From the NCBI GenBank assembly GCA_028281495.1, contig JANQJU010000100.1:62001-126000 (forward strand): DNA of 64,000 bases. The letters run 5' to 3'. Under the pieces are notes generated by a model that saw only the letters and a program-made list of their open reading frames with translations, made no database searches and was not told where the DNA came from. The position numbers and the translations under genes were made by a program. Source of the stretch: SAR324 cluster bacterium. GTDB lineage: Bacteria; SAR324; NAC60-12. The number at the start of each line of letters is the position of its first letter. Position 1 is the first letter of the stretch. Positions 1 to 8,774 of this stretch are shown here, one piece after another.

Positions 1-217
1 GGACCATCCGGCAGGTGCCGTGATTCTTGCATTGACCTAGTGGATTGTCATCCAAATACCATTTCAGCTCATCATAGTCGCTTCCTTCCGCTTTGATTTC
101 CACCGAATCGCCCGAATTGACTTCATCCCCTTGGGGGGAACTCAAAGAAATGTCCATCGTGTCGGCACATCCAAAAAAAAGGAGGGGTAATATGATCAGA
201 ATCCATCGGTTCCACAT
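1..217 (-). CDS. Lipoprotein, 5' part only (runs off the left edge)
   Basis: The first 72 codons of a reverse-strand gene are present. The ATG is preceded by a strong GGAGGAG ribosome site. The protein begins with a basic/aromatic n-region (MWNRW), a hydrophobic stretch, and a lipobox-like LFFGC with Cys17, so it is probably a lipid-anchored envelope protein. The mature part starts with short polar beta-type sequence (DISLSSPQGDEVNSGD, then EIKAEGSDYDELKWYLDD), which resembles an Ig/PKD-like bacterial domain. The rest lies outside the window, so the function is unknown. Confidence 0.75.
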   Translation of the reverse strand, partial: MWNRWILIILPLLFFGCADTMDISLSSPQGDEVNSGDSVEIKAEGSDYDELKWYLDDNPLGQCKNHGTCRMV

Positions 218-378
218 AGCTCCTCCTTTCTTTATTTAATAGCTAGTTTGAAAATAAGGAAATGTTCACGTCCTTGCGTTTTTATTGAGTAAAAAAGATA
301 AAACTTGGCAGTTCGATTGATGATTTACCAAAGGATCTGTTCATAGAAAAATTATATTCCTCTGCTACGAAAACAGCC

Positions 379-396
379 ATACGTAGATCTACGTAT
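379..396. promoter_or_regulatory. Perfect 18-bp palindrome (possible operator)
   Basis: ATACGTAGATCTACGTAT is its own reverse complement over 18 bases. It sits in AT-rich non-coding DNA between two divergent genes, where a dimeric regulator could bind. No second copy was noticed nearby. The role is inferred only from symmetry and position. Confidence 0.35.
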
Positions 397-484
397 TCAA
401 TTGTCTAACCTGTTCAAATTTTTATAAATTTTCATCTTGTCAGCATTGTATGAAGTTAGAAGCAAGTTATTCAATGTGCTGAAA

Positions 485-571
485 AAGCTCACGGTCGATG
501 CCACTACCAAAGGCTTAAAATTGAAAGGTGTTTCGGGCCCTGTGAAAGCCTATTGCGTCGAACGAAACTAA
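485..571 (+). pseudogene. Possible decayed C-terminus of a class III nucleotide cyclase
   Basis: In one frame the sequence reads KLTVDATTKGLKLKGVSG, then PVKAYCVERN and a stop. The pattern LKGVxGPVKAYxV resembles the last strand of class III adenylate/guanylate cyclases, which often end in a KGxxxPVxxY motif. The frame is closed by a TAA at 425-427 and the residues before 485 look random, so no intact gene is present. The match is short and the call is an inference. Confidence 0.35.
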
Positions 572-724
572 TCAAAAAATGCTCATTTCTTAATCAGAGG
601 CTAATCTCAGGCAAATGTAGGGTTTTTATGGTATTGGGAGTTGCAACCCAATTTTTGCGCAATTGCACCCGTGCAGTTATCATTCCGTTAGAAACCTTTA
701 GTCTGATTCAGAAAGGAGCATCTC

Positions 725-2008
725 ATGAAGTTCAAATTGTTTTTCAACCGCATCGTGTTGAGTGTGTTGGCACTCGGGATGTGGGTCACTCCTGTGCTTG
801 CCGATGGGCACAAATCCAAGATGATGTCTTCCGCTCCCAAGAATGTAGAGTTGGGGCCCCGTCCGTTTTTTCTAGTAGAAGATATGGATGAAGGCGAATT
901 GAAGCAATCGTTGCAACAGTGTAGCGAAGGTCCCTTTTTCAAGACTGATTTTTCGATTGGCCATCGGGGAGCGCCGATGCAGTTTCCAGAGCATACCAAG
1001 GAATCGTATGTCGCCGCCGCTCGGATGGGAGCTGGAATCTTAGAATGTGATGTGACCTTCACCAAAGACAAACAATTGGTGTGTCGCCATTCACAGTGTG
1101 ATCTCCATACCACCACAAACATCTTGGCGGTTCCCGAATTGGCAAACAAGTGCACGACCCCTTTCACTCCGGCCAAATTTGATAGCTCCGGGAAACTGGT
1201 CTCAAAAGCGTCGGTCAAGTGTTGTACCAGCGACATCACATTAAAAGAATTCAAGAGTCTGCAAGGGAAAATGGATGCTGGAAACTCCAATGCTTCCACC
1301 GTAGAAGAATACATGGACGCCACTGCCAGTTGGCGTACCGATTTATATTCTAGCCGTGGCACGCTCCTCAGCCATGCCGAAAGCATCGAATTGTTCAAAA
1401 GCTTGGGTGCCAAAATGACTCCTGAACTCAAATCCCCCAGTGTATCGATGCCATTTGATGGCAATTACACTCAGGAAGCTTACGCGCAACAGTTGATTGA
1501 TGAATACAAAGCAGCTGGAGTGCCACCAAGCGATGTGTTTGCACAATCCTTCAATCTCAACGATGTGTTGTACTGGTTGAAAGCAGAACCCCAATTTGGC
1601 AAACAAGGCGTTTATTTGGATGACCGTTACAATGATCCCAAATTTGACCTCACCCGCCCCGGCACTTGGAAGCCGAACATGACCGAATTGTTTCAACAAA
1701 ACGTTCGAATCATTGCGCCACCGATGTGGATGCTTTTGACTGTGGAAAATGGGAAGATTGTTCCTTCCGAATATGCAAAACGCGCGAAAGCTGCGGGACT
1801 CGAAATCATCACCTGGACTATTGAACGTTCCGGCCTGCTCAAAACCGGCGGCGGTTGGTACTATCAAACCACCAAAAAGGTAATCAACAACGATGGCGAC
1901 ATGCTCGAAGTCCTCGACGTGTTGGCTCAGGACGTGGGCATCTTAGGCATCTTCTCAGACTGGCCTGCCACCGTGACCTACTATGCCAACTGCAAAGGAC
2001 TGATGTAA
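725..2008 (+). CDS. Exported glycerophosphodiester phosphodiesterase family protein
   Basis: This 427-residue protein belongs to the GDPD family, which hydrolyses glycerophosphodiesters to glycerol 3-phosphate and an alcohol. The N-terminus is a classical signal peptide (basic start, hydrophobic core, VLADG cleavage region), so it acts in the periplasm or outside. The catalytic HRG motif is visible in HRGAPMQFPEHT (about residues 80-91), followed by the acidic pair in LECDVTF and a His in CRHSQCDL. The TIM-barrel end is seen in AAGLEIITWTIE and the terminal IFSDWPATV. It is longer than cytosolic UgpQ and nearer GlpQ-type exported enzymes. The ATG has an AAAGGAG site eight bases upstream. Confidence 0.87.
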   Translation: MKFKLFFNRIVLSVLALGMWVTPVLADGHKSKMMSSAPKNVELGPRPFFLVEDMDEGELKQSLQQCSEGPFFKTDFSIGHRGAPMQFPEHTKESYVAAARMGAGILECDVTFTKDKQLVCRHSQCDLHTTTNILAVPELANKCTTPFTPAKFDSSGKLVSKASVKCCTSDITLKEFKSLQGKMDAGNSNASTVEEYMDATASWRTDLYSSRGTLLSHAESIELFKSLGAKMTPELKSPSVSMPFDGNYTQEAYAQQLIDEYKAAGVPPSDVFAQSFNLNDVLYWLKAEPQFGKQGVYLDDRYNDPKFDLTRPGTWKPNMTELFQQNVRIIAPPMWMLLTVENGKIVPSEYAKRAKAAGLEIITWTIERSGLLKTGGGWYYQTTKKVINNDGDMLEVLDVLAQDVGILGIFSDWPATVTYYANCKGLM

Positions 2009-2168
2009 TTTGACTCCCTCCCGTTCCCTTGGACGCGAGTCTGGGGGATTCTTTTGCTTCAAATCACATCACATCACTCACATCAAACTATTAACAAACC
2101 TTTCCCCCTTGGCAGCACTCCGGTTATAATAAGACATTGTTGATTCAACCTAAAACCCAGGAGATGCC

Positions 2169-5165
2169 ATGACTGCAACGCCTTCCATTGACCTTGATCA
2201 GATTGATGTAGAAATCCTCGAATTGGGTGAAGACGTGTGGCAACGCACCCAAGGCGAGGTCCCTGGATTATTCGACAAAGACTATTGGCAGGGATTGATG
2301 TTGGAGTGGGTCATGAAGGACCCCGAATTCAAAGTAGATATGTTTCGATTTGTAGATGTCTTGCCCACGTTGCAAACCACCAAACAGGTCTCACAGCATG
2401 TGCGGGAGTATCTACTTCGAGAGAATCGCAAATTGCCCACGCTGCTCAATGCTGCATTGAAGGTCGCTTCCGGAGGACTGGCGGCGGGACTGGCAGCCCG
2501 CACAATTCGCAGGAATGTGACCGAAATGGCCGAGCGGTTCATCATTGGGGAAGATGTAAAAAAAGCGCTGCCCAATCTTCGAAAGCTGTATAATGACAAC
2601 ATCGGTTTCACGGTCGATTTGCTAGGAGAAGCGACACTCAGCAATCTGGAGTCCGAGGCCTACTTATCGCGTTATTTTGAAATTCTGGACACCTTGGCCG
2701 ATAAAACGTCACAATGGCCCGATGCGGACCGAATCGATACCAATCACTTGGGGCCGATTCCTCGTTGCAATATCTCACTCAAGGTATCGGCCATGGACCC
2801 TCACTTGGGCTCGGTCGATCCGAAGGGGAGCGTTGCCAGACTGAAAGAACGGGTGCTACCGTTGTTCCTTCATGCCAAAAAACGGAATGTGTTCATCAAC
2901 GTTGATCTGGAGCAATGGGAGTATCATGGGGTCACCTACGACTTGTTTGAAGAAATCGTTACCCATCCTGAACTGCGGGCTTGGCCTCATCTGGGCATCG
3001 TGATCCAAGCGTATTTACGCAGCGCTCGTTATGATTTAGATCGTCTGCTTTCCATTGCCAAAACCCGGGGGATGCCGTTGACAATCCGCTTGGTGAAAGG
3101 TGCTTATTGGGATTACGAAGTGGTGCATGCCAAGCAGTATGGGTATCCGTGTCCTGTATTCCTTAATAAAGGTGAAACAGATGCTAATTATGAAGCCTTA
3201 AGCACGCTGTTGCTGGAAAACTATCGGTATCTGCAACCCGCCTTTGGAAGTCATAATTTGCGCTCACTCGTCCATGCGTTGGTGCAAGCTCGACGCCTGC
3301 AAGTTCCTGAAAAATCCTATGAAATTCAGATGCTCTATGGCATGGCCGAACCCATGAGGAAAGTCCTCTGCGATCTAGGACACCGCATTCGGGTCTATGC
3401 CCCGATTGGAGAAATGCTCCCTGGCATTTCCTATCTTGTCCGTCGTTTGCTGGAAAACACCTCCAACAGCGGGTTTTTGCGGTTGAGTTATCATGAGAAA
3501 ACGGATGTTCGTGAGTTATTACAACACCCGGTTCCTCAAATGATCGAAGCTTCCGAGACACCACCGCCTGCCATGCAAAGAGGGGATTTAACCTCGCCTT
3601 TTGAGAACTGCCCTCACAGCGATTTCACGGATCCTGATTTAAGATCCGCCTTTGCCGAAGCGGTCCACGCCGTGGAGCTTTCTCTGCCGTGGGACATCCC
3701 AACTGTGATCAATGGCGAAATGCGTTATGAGGGAGAAACCCTCAATCGCTATTGTCCAAGCGAGATACAGCGGTTGGTTGGCACCCTCACCTTGGGTTCG
3801 TTGGAGGAAGTCGAAAACGCGGTGCAAACGGCCCAAACGATTTGGCCAGAATGGCGGGACCGTCCCTTAGCAGAACGGGCCATGCTATTAGAAGAACTTG
3901 CCGATTGCATCGAAACCGACCGCATGGAACTTGCCGCCCTACAAGCTTGGGAAGTGGGGAAGCCTTGGAAAGAAGCTGATGCGGATGTGGCCGAAGCGGT
4001 CGATTTTTGCCGTTACTATGCGCGCCAAGCGATTGCCGAACTCAGCCCACAGCAGCAAGGCAACATGGAAGGGGAAGCCAATCTATTGATTTATGAGGGG
4101 CGCGGCCCTGCCGCAGTGATTGCTCCTTGGAACTTTCCGATGGCGATTTTGTGTGGCATGACCGCAGCAGCTTTAGTCACAGGGAATCCGGTCATCATGA
4201 AACCGGCCGAGCAATCGAGCATTACGGCCTATGCCTTGTATCAACGCATGCAACAAGTAGGGTTCCCCGCTGAGGTAGTACAGTTTTTGCCCGGATTGGG
4301 AGAAGACGTGGGAGAGGCTTTGGTGACCCATTTGGGAGTGGCTCAAATTGTATTCACCGGAAGCAAGGCAGTCGGCCTCTCTATTGTGGAAAAGGCTGGG
4401 AAAACCCAAATCGGACAATCCCAAGTCAAACGAGTTGTGTGTGAAATGGGTGGCAAGAATGCCATCATCGTAGACGACGATGCCGACCTCGATGCTGCCG
4501 TCAGTGGTATCCTCCACAGTGCGTTCAGTTATGCCGGGCAAAAATGCTCCGCTTGTTCACGAGTCATCGTGGTGAAGTCCGTTTACGATATGTTGGTGGA
4601 ACGTTTAGTCGAGGCTTGCAAAAGTGTGTTGATCGCACCAGCCCATTTCCCAGAATGCCAGCTCGGACCGGTTGTGGATGAAACTGCACATCAACGGCTA
4701 TGGAAGGAAATTGAACATCCTGAAGATGGCGTGGAAACCTTATACATTGGCACTGTTCCAGAAGGGGGATGGTATGTGCCTCCCGTTCTGTTTGCGGTGA
4801 CCAATACAGAACACCCGGTCATGCAAGAAGAGTTTTTTGGTCCAATTGTGGCACTGATCGCCGCTGATAGCTTTGAGGAGGCACTGGCCCTTACCACAAC
4901 CACAGACTTTGCCTTGACCGGTGCGGTCTATTCCCGCAGCCCGCAAAATCTAGATTTGGCCAGGAAGCGGTTTCGAGTGGGGAATTTGTATTTCAATCGA
5001 GCCAGTACGGGGTCATTGGTCGATCGTCAGCCTTTCGGAGGGTTTGGAATGAGCGGAATCGGCACTAAAGCGGGTGGCCCAGGTTACCTCAAACATTTTG
5101 TCGACCCGCGCTGTATCACGGAGAATACAATGCGTCGAGGATTTACGCCGGAATTGGCAATGTAG
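2169..5165 (+). CDS. putA: Bifunctional proline dehydrogenase / L-glutamate-gamma-semialdehyde dehydrogenase
   Basis: This 998-residue protein oxidises proline to glutamate in two steps. The N-terminal half (about 40-460) is the FAD-dependent proline dehydrogenase barrel, with conserved stretches such as NISLKVSAMD, RLVKGAYWDYE and SHNLRSL. The C-terminal half (about 510-985) is an NAD-dependent aldehyde dehydrogenase, with APWNFPMAI, FTGSKAVG, the general-base Glu in CEMGGKNA and the nucleophile Cys793 in GQKCSA. Length and lack of an N-terminal ribbon-helix-helix domain match the short, non-DNA-binding PutA type. An AGGAG site precedes the ATG. It ends directly against the convergent STAS gene. 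Confidence 0.95.
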   Translation: MTATPSIDLDQIDVEILELGEDVWQRTQGEVPGLFDKDYWQGLMLEWVMKDPEFKVDMFRFVDVLPTLQTTKQVSQHVREYLLRENRKLPTLLNAALKVASGGLAAGLAARTIRRNVTEMAERFIIGEDVKKALPNLRKLYNDNIGFTVDLLGEATLSNLESEAYLSRYFEILDTLADKTSQWPDADRIDTNHLGPIPRCNISLKVSAMDPHLGSVDPKGSVARLKERVLPLFLHAKKRNVFINVDLEQWEYHGVTYDLFEEIVTHPELRAWPHLGIVIQAYLRSARYDLDRLLSIAKTRGMPLTIRLVKGAYWDYEVVHAKQYGYPCPVFLNKGETDANYEALSTLLLENYRYLQPAFGSHNLRSLVHALVQARRLQVPEKSYEIQMLYGMAEPMRKVLCDLGHRIRVYAPIGEMLPGISYLVRRLLENTSNSGFLRLSYHEKTDVRELLQHPVPQMIEASETPPPAMQRGDLTSPFENCPHSDFTDPDLRSAFAEAVHAVELSLPWDIPTVINGEMRYEGETLNRYCPSEIQRLVGTLTLGSLEEVENAVQTAQTIWPEWRDRPLAERAMLLEELADCIETDRMELAALQAWEVGKPWKEADADVAEAVDFCRYYARQAIAELSPQQQGNMEGEANLLIYEGRGPAAVIAPWNFPMAILCGMTAAALVTGNPVIMKPAEQSSITAYALYQRMQQVGFPAEVVQFLPGLGEDVGEALVTHLGVAQIVFTGSKAVGLSIVEKAGKTQIGQSQVKRVVCEMGGKNAIIVDDDADLDAAVSGILHSAFSYAGQKCSACSRVIVVKSVYDMLVERLVEACKSVLIAPAHFPECQLGPVVDETAHQRLWKEIEHPEDGVETLYIGTVPEGGWYVPPVLFAVTNTEHPVMQEEFFGPIVALIAADSFEEALALTTTTDFALTGAVYSRSPQNLDLARKRFRVGNLYFNRASTGSLVDRQPFGGFGMSGIGTKAGGPGYLKHFVDPRCITENTMRRGFTPELAM

Positions 5166-6053
5166 CTATTCTTCATCGTATTCGTCGTCATCTTCGGCTT
5201 CCACAGCTTCTTCTAGCGCGCGATAAAGTTGATCAAGGGTATCGATATTTTCGTCGACGATCTCTCGAATCGTTTCGACTGGGGTGACAGACTGGTTTTG
5301 TAGAAGAGACAACAAATGGGAGTTCACTGCCACGATACATTTTTCAAGTGTGGCCAATTCGTTTTCGTCGAGGCGGAGATCTTCTTGCCAAACGAGATCC
5401 AGCATCTCGTACAATTCGTTGTAAAACACAGGGAAAGGTTGAATATTGAACAGTTTGATTTTTTCCATCAAGCATAAAACGAGTGTGAGAATTCCCCCAA
5501 ACATCTTCCAGTAATGTTCTTCAATACCATCTTTTCCAATGTCTTGAATGAAGGCATCTAGCACGGCCAGCTGTTGTACGGCCCACTCGACAACATTTTC
5601 ATTTTTCACACTAAATTGGACTTGTTGTGAGTCTCCATCCTCGGAAGGTGATTCTAGAGCGGGAGCCCCTTCCAAATCACCCAAACGTTTATGAAAGTCA
5701 TTCATTGCCGCAGTTTGGGTGGAATAGAGATTTAAGGTCCGATGCAATTGTGTGGTATGGAAAACCTTGTCTGTGGTTTCTCGCAGTTCGCAGATTCCCA
5801 TTAAGATGTTGCGCTTGGTGAGTGTTTTGTACAGGGAGAGGATACACCCAATCCCCAGGGAGTCGATTAGGAAAATGTTTCTAAAATTAAAGATGATACC
5901 TTGGGGAATCGGGTCTTCCTCTTCTTCTCCCTCGGGTGTGACTTCGATGAGGTGATGGACGTATTTGCGCAACTCTTCCGTTGCAAACATAGAAAAATCT
6001 CCATCCAAGGTGAGCACACAAACCTTGTTTTCCTGTAGATGCTTGATATCCAT
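5166..6053 (-). CDS. STAS-domain protein with acidic C-terminal tail
   Basis: The start is set at the ATG giving MDIKHLQENK, which has a GGGGA site; an upstream in-frame extension lacks one. The N-terminal ~120 residues form a STAS domain of the anti-sigma-factor-antagonist type: a beta-rich start, then the switch region NIFLIDSLGIGCILSL with Ser at the usual phosphorylation position. A helical region of about 150 residues follows, and the protein ends in a very acidic tail (EAEDDDEYDEE). It likely works in a partner-switching pathway. It lies downstream of an Xre-type regulator, in the same arrangement as the smaller STAS gene at 7157-7486. No kinase partner is adjacent. Confidence 0.75.
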   Translation of the reverse strand: MDIKHLQENKVCVLTLDGDFSMFATEELRKYVHHLIEVTPEGEEEEDPIPQGIIFNFRNIFLIDSLGIGCILSLYKTLTKRNILMGICELRETTDKVFHTTQLHRTLNLYSTQTAAMNDFHKRLGDLEGAPALESPSEDGDSQQVQFSVKNENVVEWAVQQLAVLDAFIQDIGKDGIEEHYWKMFGGILTLVLCLMEKIKLFNIQPFPVFYNELYEMLDLVWQEDLRLDENELATLEKCIVAVNSHLLSLLQNQSVTPVETIREIVDENIDTLDQLYRALEEAVEAEDDDEYDEE

Positions 6054-6174
6054 AATTTCCCCATGCGTCGCGGTTATTGAATGTTCACAATAAATTCCAT
6101 TGAGCCTAAACTGAATCAATAGGTCAAGTTGTTATTCAGTCTTCTACCGCAGTCTCGAACGAACAGGAAGCAAA

Positions 6175-6828
6175 TTAGGCAGCATGAAACCGCAAATCGA
6201 TTTTTTCTCGTAAGAGAAACCTCCCTTCCATTAGTTTTTGGGCGATACGCACAAATTGGCGTTCTTTCCACATGGCGGGTTGCAAGGCGACGCCTTCATG
6301 ATGAGGATGATACAAGATATCATTACGGAGAATGTGCTTTCGTTCCAAGATTTTGGCCATATGTTGTTCAAAGTCGAAGAACATTGGGGTTTCGGTCCAA
6401 CTTTCGTTGGGTTCTTGTTTGAACAGCAACGGGGCGTCCATAATACGATTGGTGGGAATGATGATGATTTTTAAAGGAGATTCACTGGCAATACAATCTT
6501 GCAGTTGTAATCCGCGCATCAAGCTGTGCCGCAACCGAGCCGGGTCAAACCAACCATACAATTCACAAACAAAGCGTTGATCCCAAGCTTGAGCTAGCCA
6601 TTGGGGAAAGTGATCATAGACTTCGAGGAAAGAGTACTCCGATCCGTTTGGAAATAATTCTTGGATAGAGCATTTGAAGACCTCAGCCAGTTTCCGTTTT
6701 TTACTAGGACGGGGATGCTTCTTTTCATTTTCCCAGTGGCAAACTGAAGCCACACTGACTCCAGCACGTTCTGCGAGATCTTTAATCGACCAGCCTTGCG
6801 CCTCTCTTTTTTTTCTTAGAGTATTCAC
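6175..6828 (-). CDS. Xre-type helix-turn-helix regulator (paralogue 1)
   Basis: The chosen start is a GTG with AAGGAG six bases upstream, giving MNTLRKKREAQGWS and 217 residues. Residues 3-58 are a Cro/C1-type HTH (IKDLAERAGVSVASVCHWEN, then KKRKLAEVFKCSIQELFP). The rest is a ~150-residue domain with FPQWLAQAWDQRFVCELYGWFD, conserved with the neighbouring paralogue at 7538-8188; I do not recognise it. Presumably it is a transcription regulator whose C-terminal domain senses a signal or partner. The STAS gene at 5166-6053 follows 121 bases downstream, so the pair may be co-transcribed. Confidence 0.8.
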   Translation of the reverse strand: MNTLRKKREAQGWSIKDLAERAGVSVASVCHWENEKKHPRPSKKRKLAEVFKCSIQELFPNGSEYSFLEVYDHFPQWLAQAWDQRFVCELYGWFDPARLRHSLMRGLQLQDCIASESPLKIIIIPTNRIMDAPLLFKQEPNESWTETPMFFDFEQHMAKILERKHILRNDILYHPHHEGVALQPAMWKERQFVRIAQKLMEGRFLLREKIDLRFHAA

Positions 6829-7156
6829 ATGATCTCCTTGCAACAAAACGGTTTGACTTGCAGATTGATGTACTAATTGATTCCAAAACACTACAAAAAA
6901 GACTAGGTGAATATCAAACAAAAAGCAAACATAAGTTAAAATTAAAACAAAATTAGAACCAATGAACTTCAATTTATTGTGTCTTTGTTGTGCTTAATGT
7001 GAAAAAAGTAGACTATATTTTATCGTTTGAAAGGGTTTTATCAGAAATAAAGCCTGTGTTTTAATTTAAGTGATAACGCTTTGCCTAATCGAAGGATAGG
7101 CAAAAGTTGTTAAGAGGCGAGTGGATGAGGTGGAGTGATGGGAGTGGTAAATGAGT
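6829..7156. other. AT-rich upstream region of the first Xre/STAS pair
   Basis: This 328-bp gap holds no supported gene. It is strongly AT-rich with many A and T runs and is likely the promoter region of the minus-strand regulator starting at 6828. The reading frame is open upstream of the GTG but lacks a ribosome site and has a membrane-like composition typical of translated AT-rich DNA, so I exclude it. Confidence 0.5.
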
Positions 7157-7486
7157 TTATAGGGCTGCCAAGGCTTCTTCTTCTGTCGAATAGATATTAA
7201 TGAAAGCGTTAACTTCGCTAAATTCAAAAGTTTGATAAGCCATTTGACTCACTTGGCATAGAGCCAGTTTGGCATTCCGTTTTTGCAAGGTTTGGTAAAG
7301 TGATATGATCAAACCAAATCCAGAGGAGTCGACGACTGTGATGTTTTTGATCACAATTCCTTGTACCGCATCATCTTTTGTAAATGGTGTCACGTAATCC
7401 TTAATTTTCATGATTCGGTCCAGTTGGAGACTGCCGTGCACATCTACCACACAGATGTTGTTTTTAATTTCGTGTGTAACGGTCAT
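7157..7486 (-). CDS. Stand-alone STAS-domain protein (anti-sigma factor antagonist-like)
   Basis: This 109-residue protein is a minimal STAS domain. It starts with the usual strands (VTHEIKNNICVVDVHGSL) and has the conserved switch loop ITVVDSSGFGLIISL, in which one Ser of DSSG is the phosphorylation site in SpoIIAA-like antagonists. The C-terminal helix ends with NIYSTEEEALAAL, a common STAS ending. It follows the Xre regulator at 7538-8188 by 51 bases on the same strand, so the two are probably one operon. Its partner kinase/anti-sigma factor is not in the window. Confidence 0.85.
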   Translation of the reverse strand: MTVTHEIKNNICVVDVHGSLQLDRIMKIKDYVTPFTKDDAVQGIVIKNITVVDSSGFGLIISLYQTLQKRNAKLALCQVSQMAYQTFEFSEVNAFINIYSTEEEALAAL

Positions 7487-7537
7487 AGGAAATCCTCAAG
7501 TAAGAGTCAAAGCGGTCGAGTTTGAAGCAGATTCCGT

Positions 7538-8188
7538 TTATCGAAACACCAAATCGATGGTTTCTCTTCGATAATTCGGCAAGTCGTCCATCAACTGCTC
7601 CGTGATTTGGGTAAAGCGGTGTTCTTTGCCAACAGCGGGTTGCAAGGCGATCCCTTTTTCGTGGGGATAGTATGCAATATCATTACGTAAAACACGTTTG
7701 CGATTCAAAATAACAGACATATGTTGTTCGAATTCAAAAAACTCATGAGTTTCTTGCCATTCTCCCTGTTCGTTTTGTCGCAAAAGCAGTGGGGCGGTTT
7801 CGACATCATTGGTAGGAACGATGATCAGTTCCAAGGGAGTGTCGATCACTAGACAATCCTTCAAATCCAAGTCCATAGAAAGATTTTTCCGAAGTTTAGA
7901 AAGATCGAACCACCCATACAAGGCAAACACGAATCGATTTTGCCATGCTTGAGCAAACCAGTCTGGAAATTCGGAAGAAGAGGAGGGAACAACGGGGGGT
8001 TCCGAGCTTGGAAACAATTCCTTTACGGTACAATTGAAGACCTCTGCCAACTTTCGTTTCTTACTGGGGCGGGGTTGTTTTTTATCATTTTCCCAGTGGG
8101 AGATGGATGCCACATTGACCCCTGCCTTTTCTGCGAGGTCTTTAATAGACCATCCTAATGCTTCTCGCTTTGACCGAAGATTGTTCAA
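7538..8188 (-). CDS. Xre-type helix-turn-helix regulator (paralogue 2)
   Basis: This is a paralogue of the regulator at 6175-6828, sharing the HTH (WSIKDLAEKAGVNVASISHW), the PRPSKKRKLAEVF helix and the C-terminal blocks FALYGWFD, LELIIVPTND, FEQHMSVILNRK and GIALQPA. The TTG at 8188 gives 216 residues and aligns with the paralogue's start; an open frame continues to a TTG at 8239. Neither has a clear ribosome site, so the start is uncertain. A Pro/Ser linker (about 65-73) separates the HTH from the C-terminal domain. The domain's function is unknown. It precedes a STAS gene, as paralogue 1 does. Confidence 0.78.
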   Translation of the reverse strand: MNNLRSKREALGWSIKDLAEKAGVNVASISHWENDKKQPRPSKKRKLAEVFNCTVKELFPSSEPPVVPSSSSEFPDWFAQAWQNRFVFALYGWFDLSKLRKNLSMDLDLKDCLVIDTPLELIIVPTNDVETAPLLLRQNEQGEWQETHEFFEFEQHMSVILNRKRVLRNDIAYYPHEKGIALQPAVGKEHRFTQITEQLMDDLPNYRRETIDLVFR

Positions 8189-8447
8189 GCGACCCGTATT
8201 GATGAAGAATACATGCCGGGAATGGCGTTGAAAAGCCAAGTTGTTAGTGAAACAGATTCCCTGTAATTAACATCTGGAGGAGGGGAATTGCAAGCTGAGG
8301 AATGCTACGCGGTTTGGCTTGTGTTTTGGTAATCGATTCTTTAAACGAGATCGTCTTGTTATAGAATTTTTCCTGTAAAATCAGTCTGTTTGTTGAAAAA
8401 GATTCCAAGGCGAGCATAGAAAAAAGAAGGGGGTTTCACCGAATTGA

Positions 8448-8648
8448 TTAGATGAAGATGTCTAACGCAATAACATAGAGAATCGGATGGGTTACATCTT
8501 GATCAATGCGTTTCACCACCTTGTATGATACCTTATCATGAATGAAGCGACTCCCAACGGAGGTGTGCTGTGGATCGAAACGAAGCTCCAATGAGTCGAG
8601 GTGTCCCAGAAGTCCGTGAACATGAACAACTTCCTGTTCTCGTTCCAT
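8448..8648 (-). CDS. Small hypothetical protein (66 residues)
   Basis: A short reverse-strand reading frame starts MEREQEVVHVHGLLGHLDSL, with GGAGG about nine bases before the ATG. The protein is His- and Val-rich with no signal peptide or membrane segment. I do not recognise the family. It lies alone between the divergent regulator cassette and pepA. The ribosome site favours a real gene. Confidence 0.45.
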   Translation of the reverse strand: MEREQEVVHVHGLLGHLDSLELRFDPQHTSVGSRFIHDKVSYKVVKRIDQDVTHPILYVIALDIFI

Positions 8649-8774
8649 AGAGTCTATCCTCCCATGCGGTCACGTCTGCTAAGCTACAAGGCTTTAACAA
8701 ATGATTCAGGTCATCTATACTTTCACATGGTGTGAAAGAGATTTTGTCAAATGTAAAAAAGGAGAAAAAAGTTT

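Larger units (their letters stand above)
218..724. other. Intergenic region with a palindrome and a coding remnant
   Basis: This 507-bp AT-rich gap lies between the divergent lipoprotein and phosphodiesterase genes. It contains an 18-bp palindrome and a short coding-like fragment ending at 571, listed separately. I see no intact gene in it. Promoters for both flanking genes must lie here, but no convincing -35/-10 pair stands out. Confidence 0.6.

Noticed and set aside
688..1464. 258-residue open frame on the minus strand opposite the phosphodiesterase
   Set aside because: The opposite frame has a signal peptide and GDPD catalytic motifs; this one has neither motifs nor a sensible start.
2009..2080. 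Possible terminator after the phosphodiesterase gene (GACTC...GAGTC then T-rich)
   Set aside because: The stem is only five pairs with a long loop and the T-run is broken.
6829..6972. N-terminal membrane-like extension of the Xre regulator (first 48 codons of the open frame)
   Set aside because: The GTG at 6828 has a strong ribosome site and aligns with the paralogue; the extension is translated AT-rich leader DNA.
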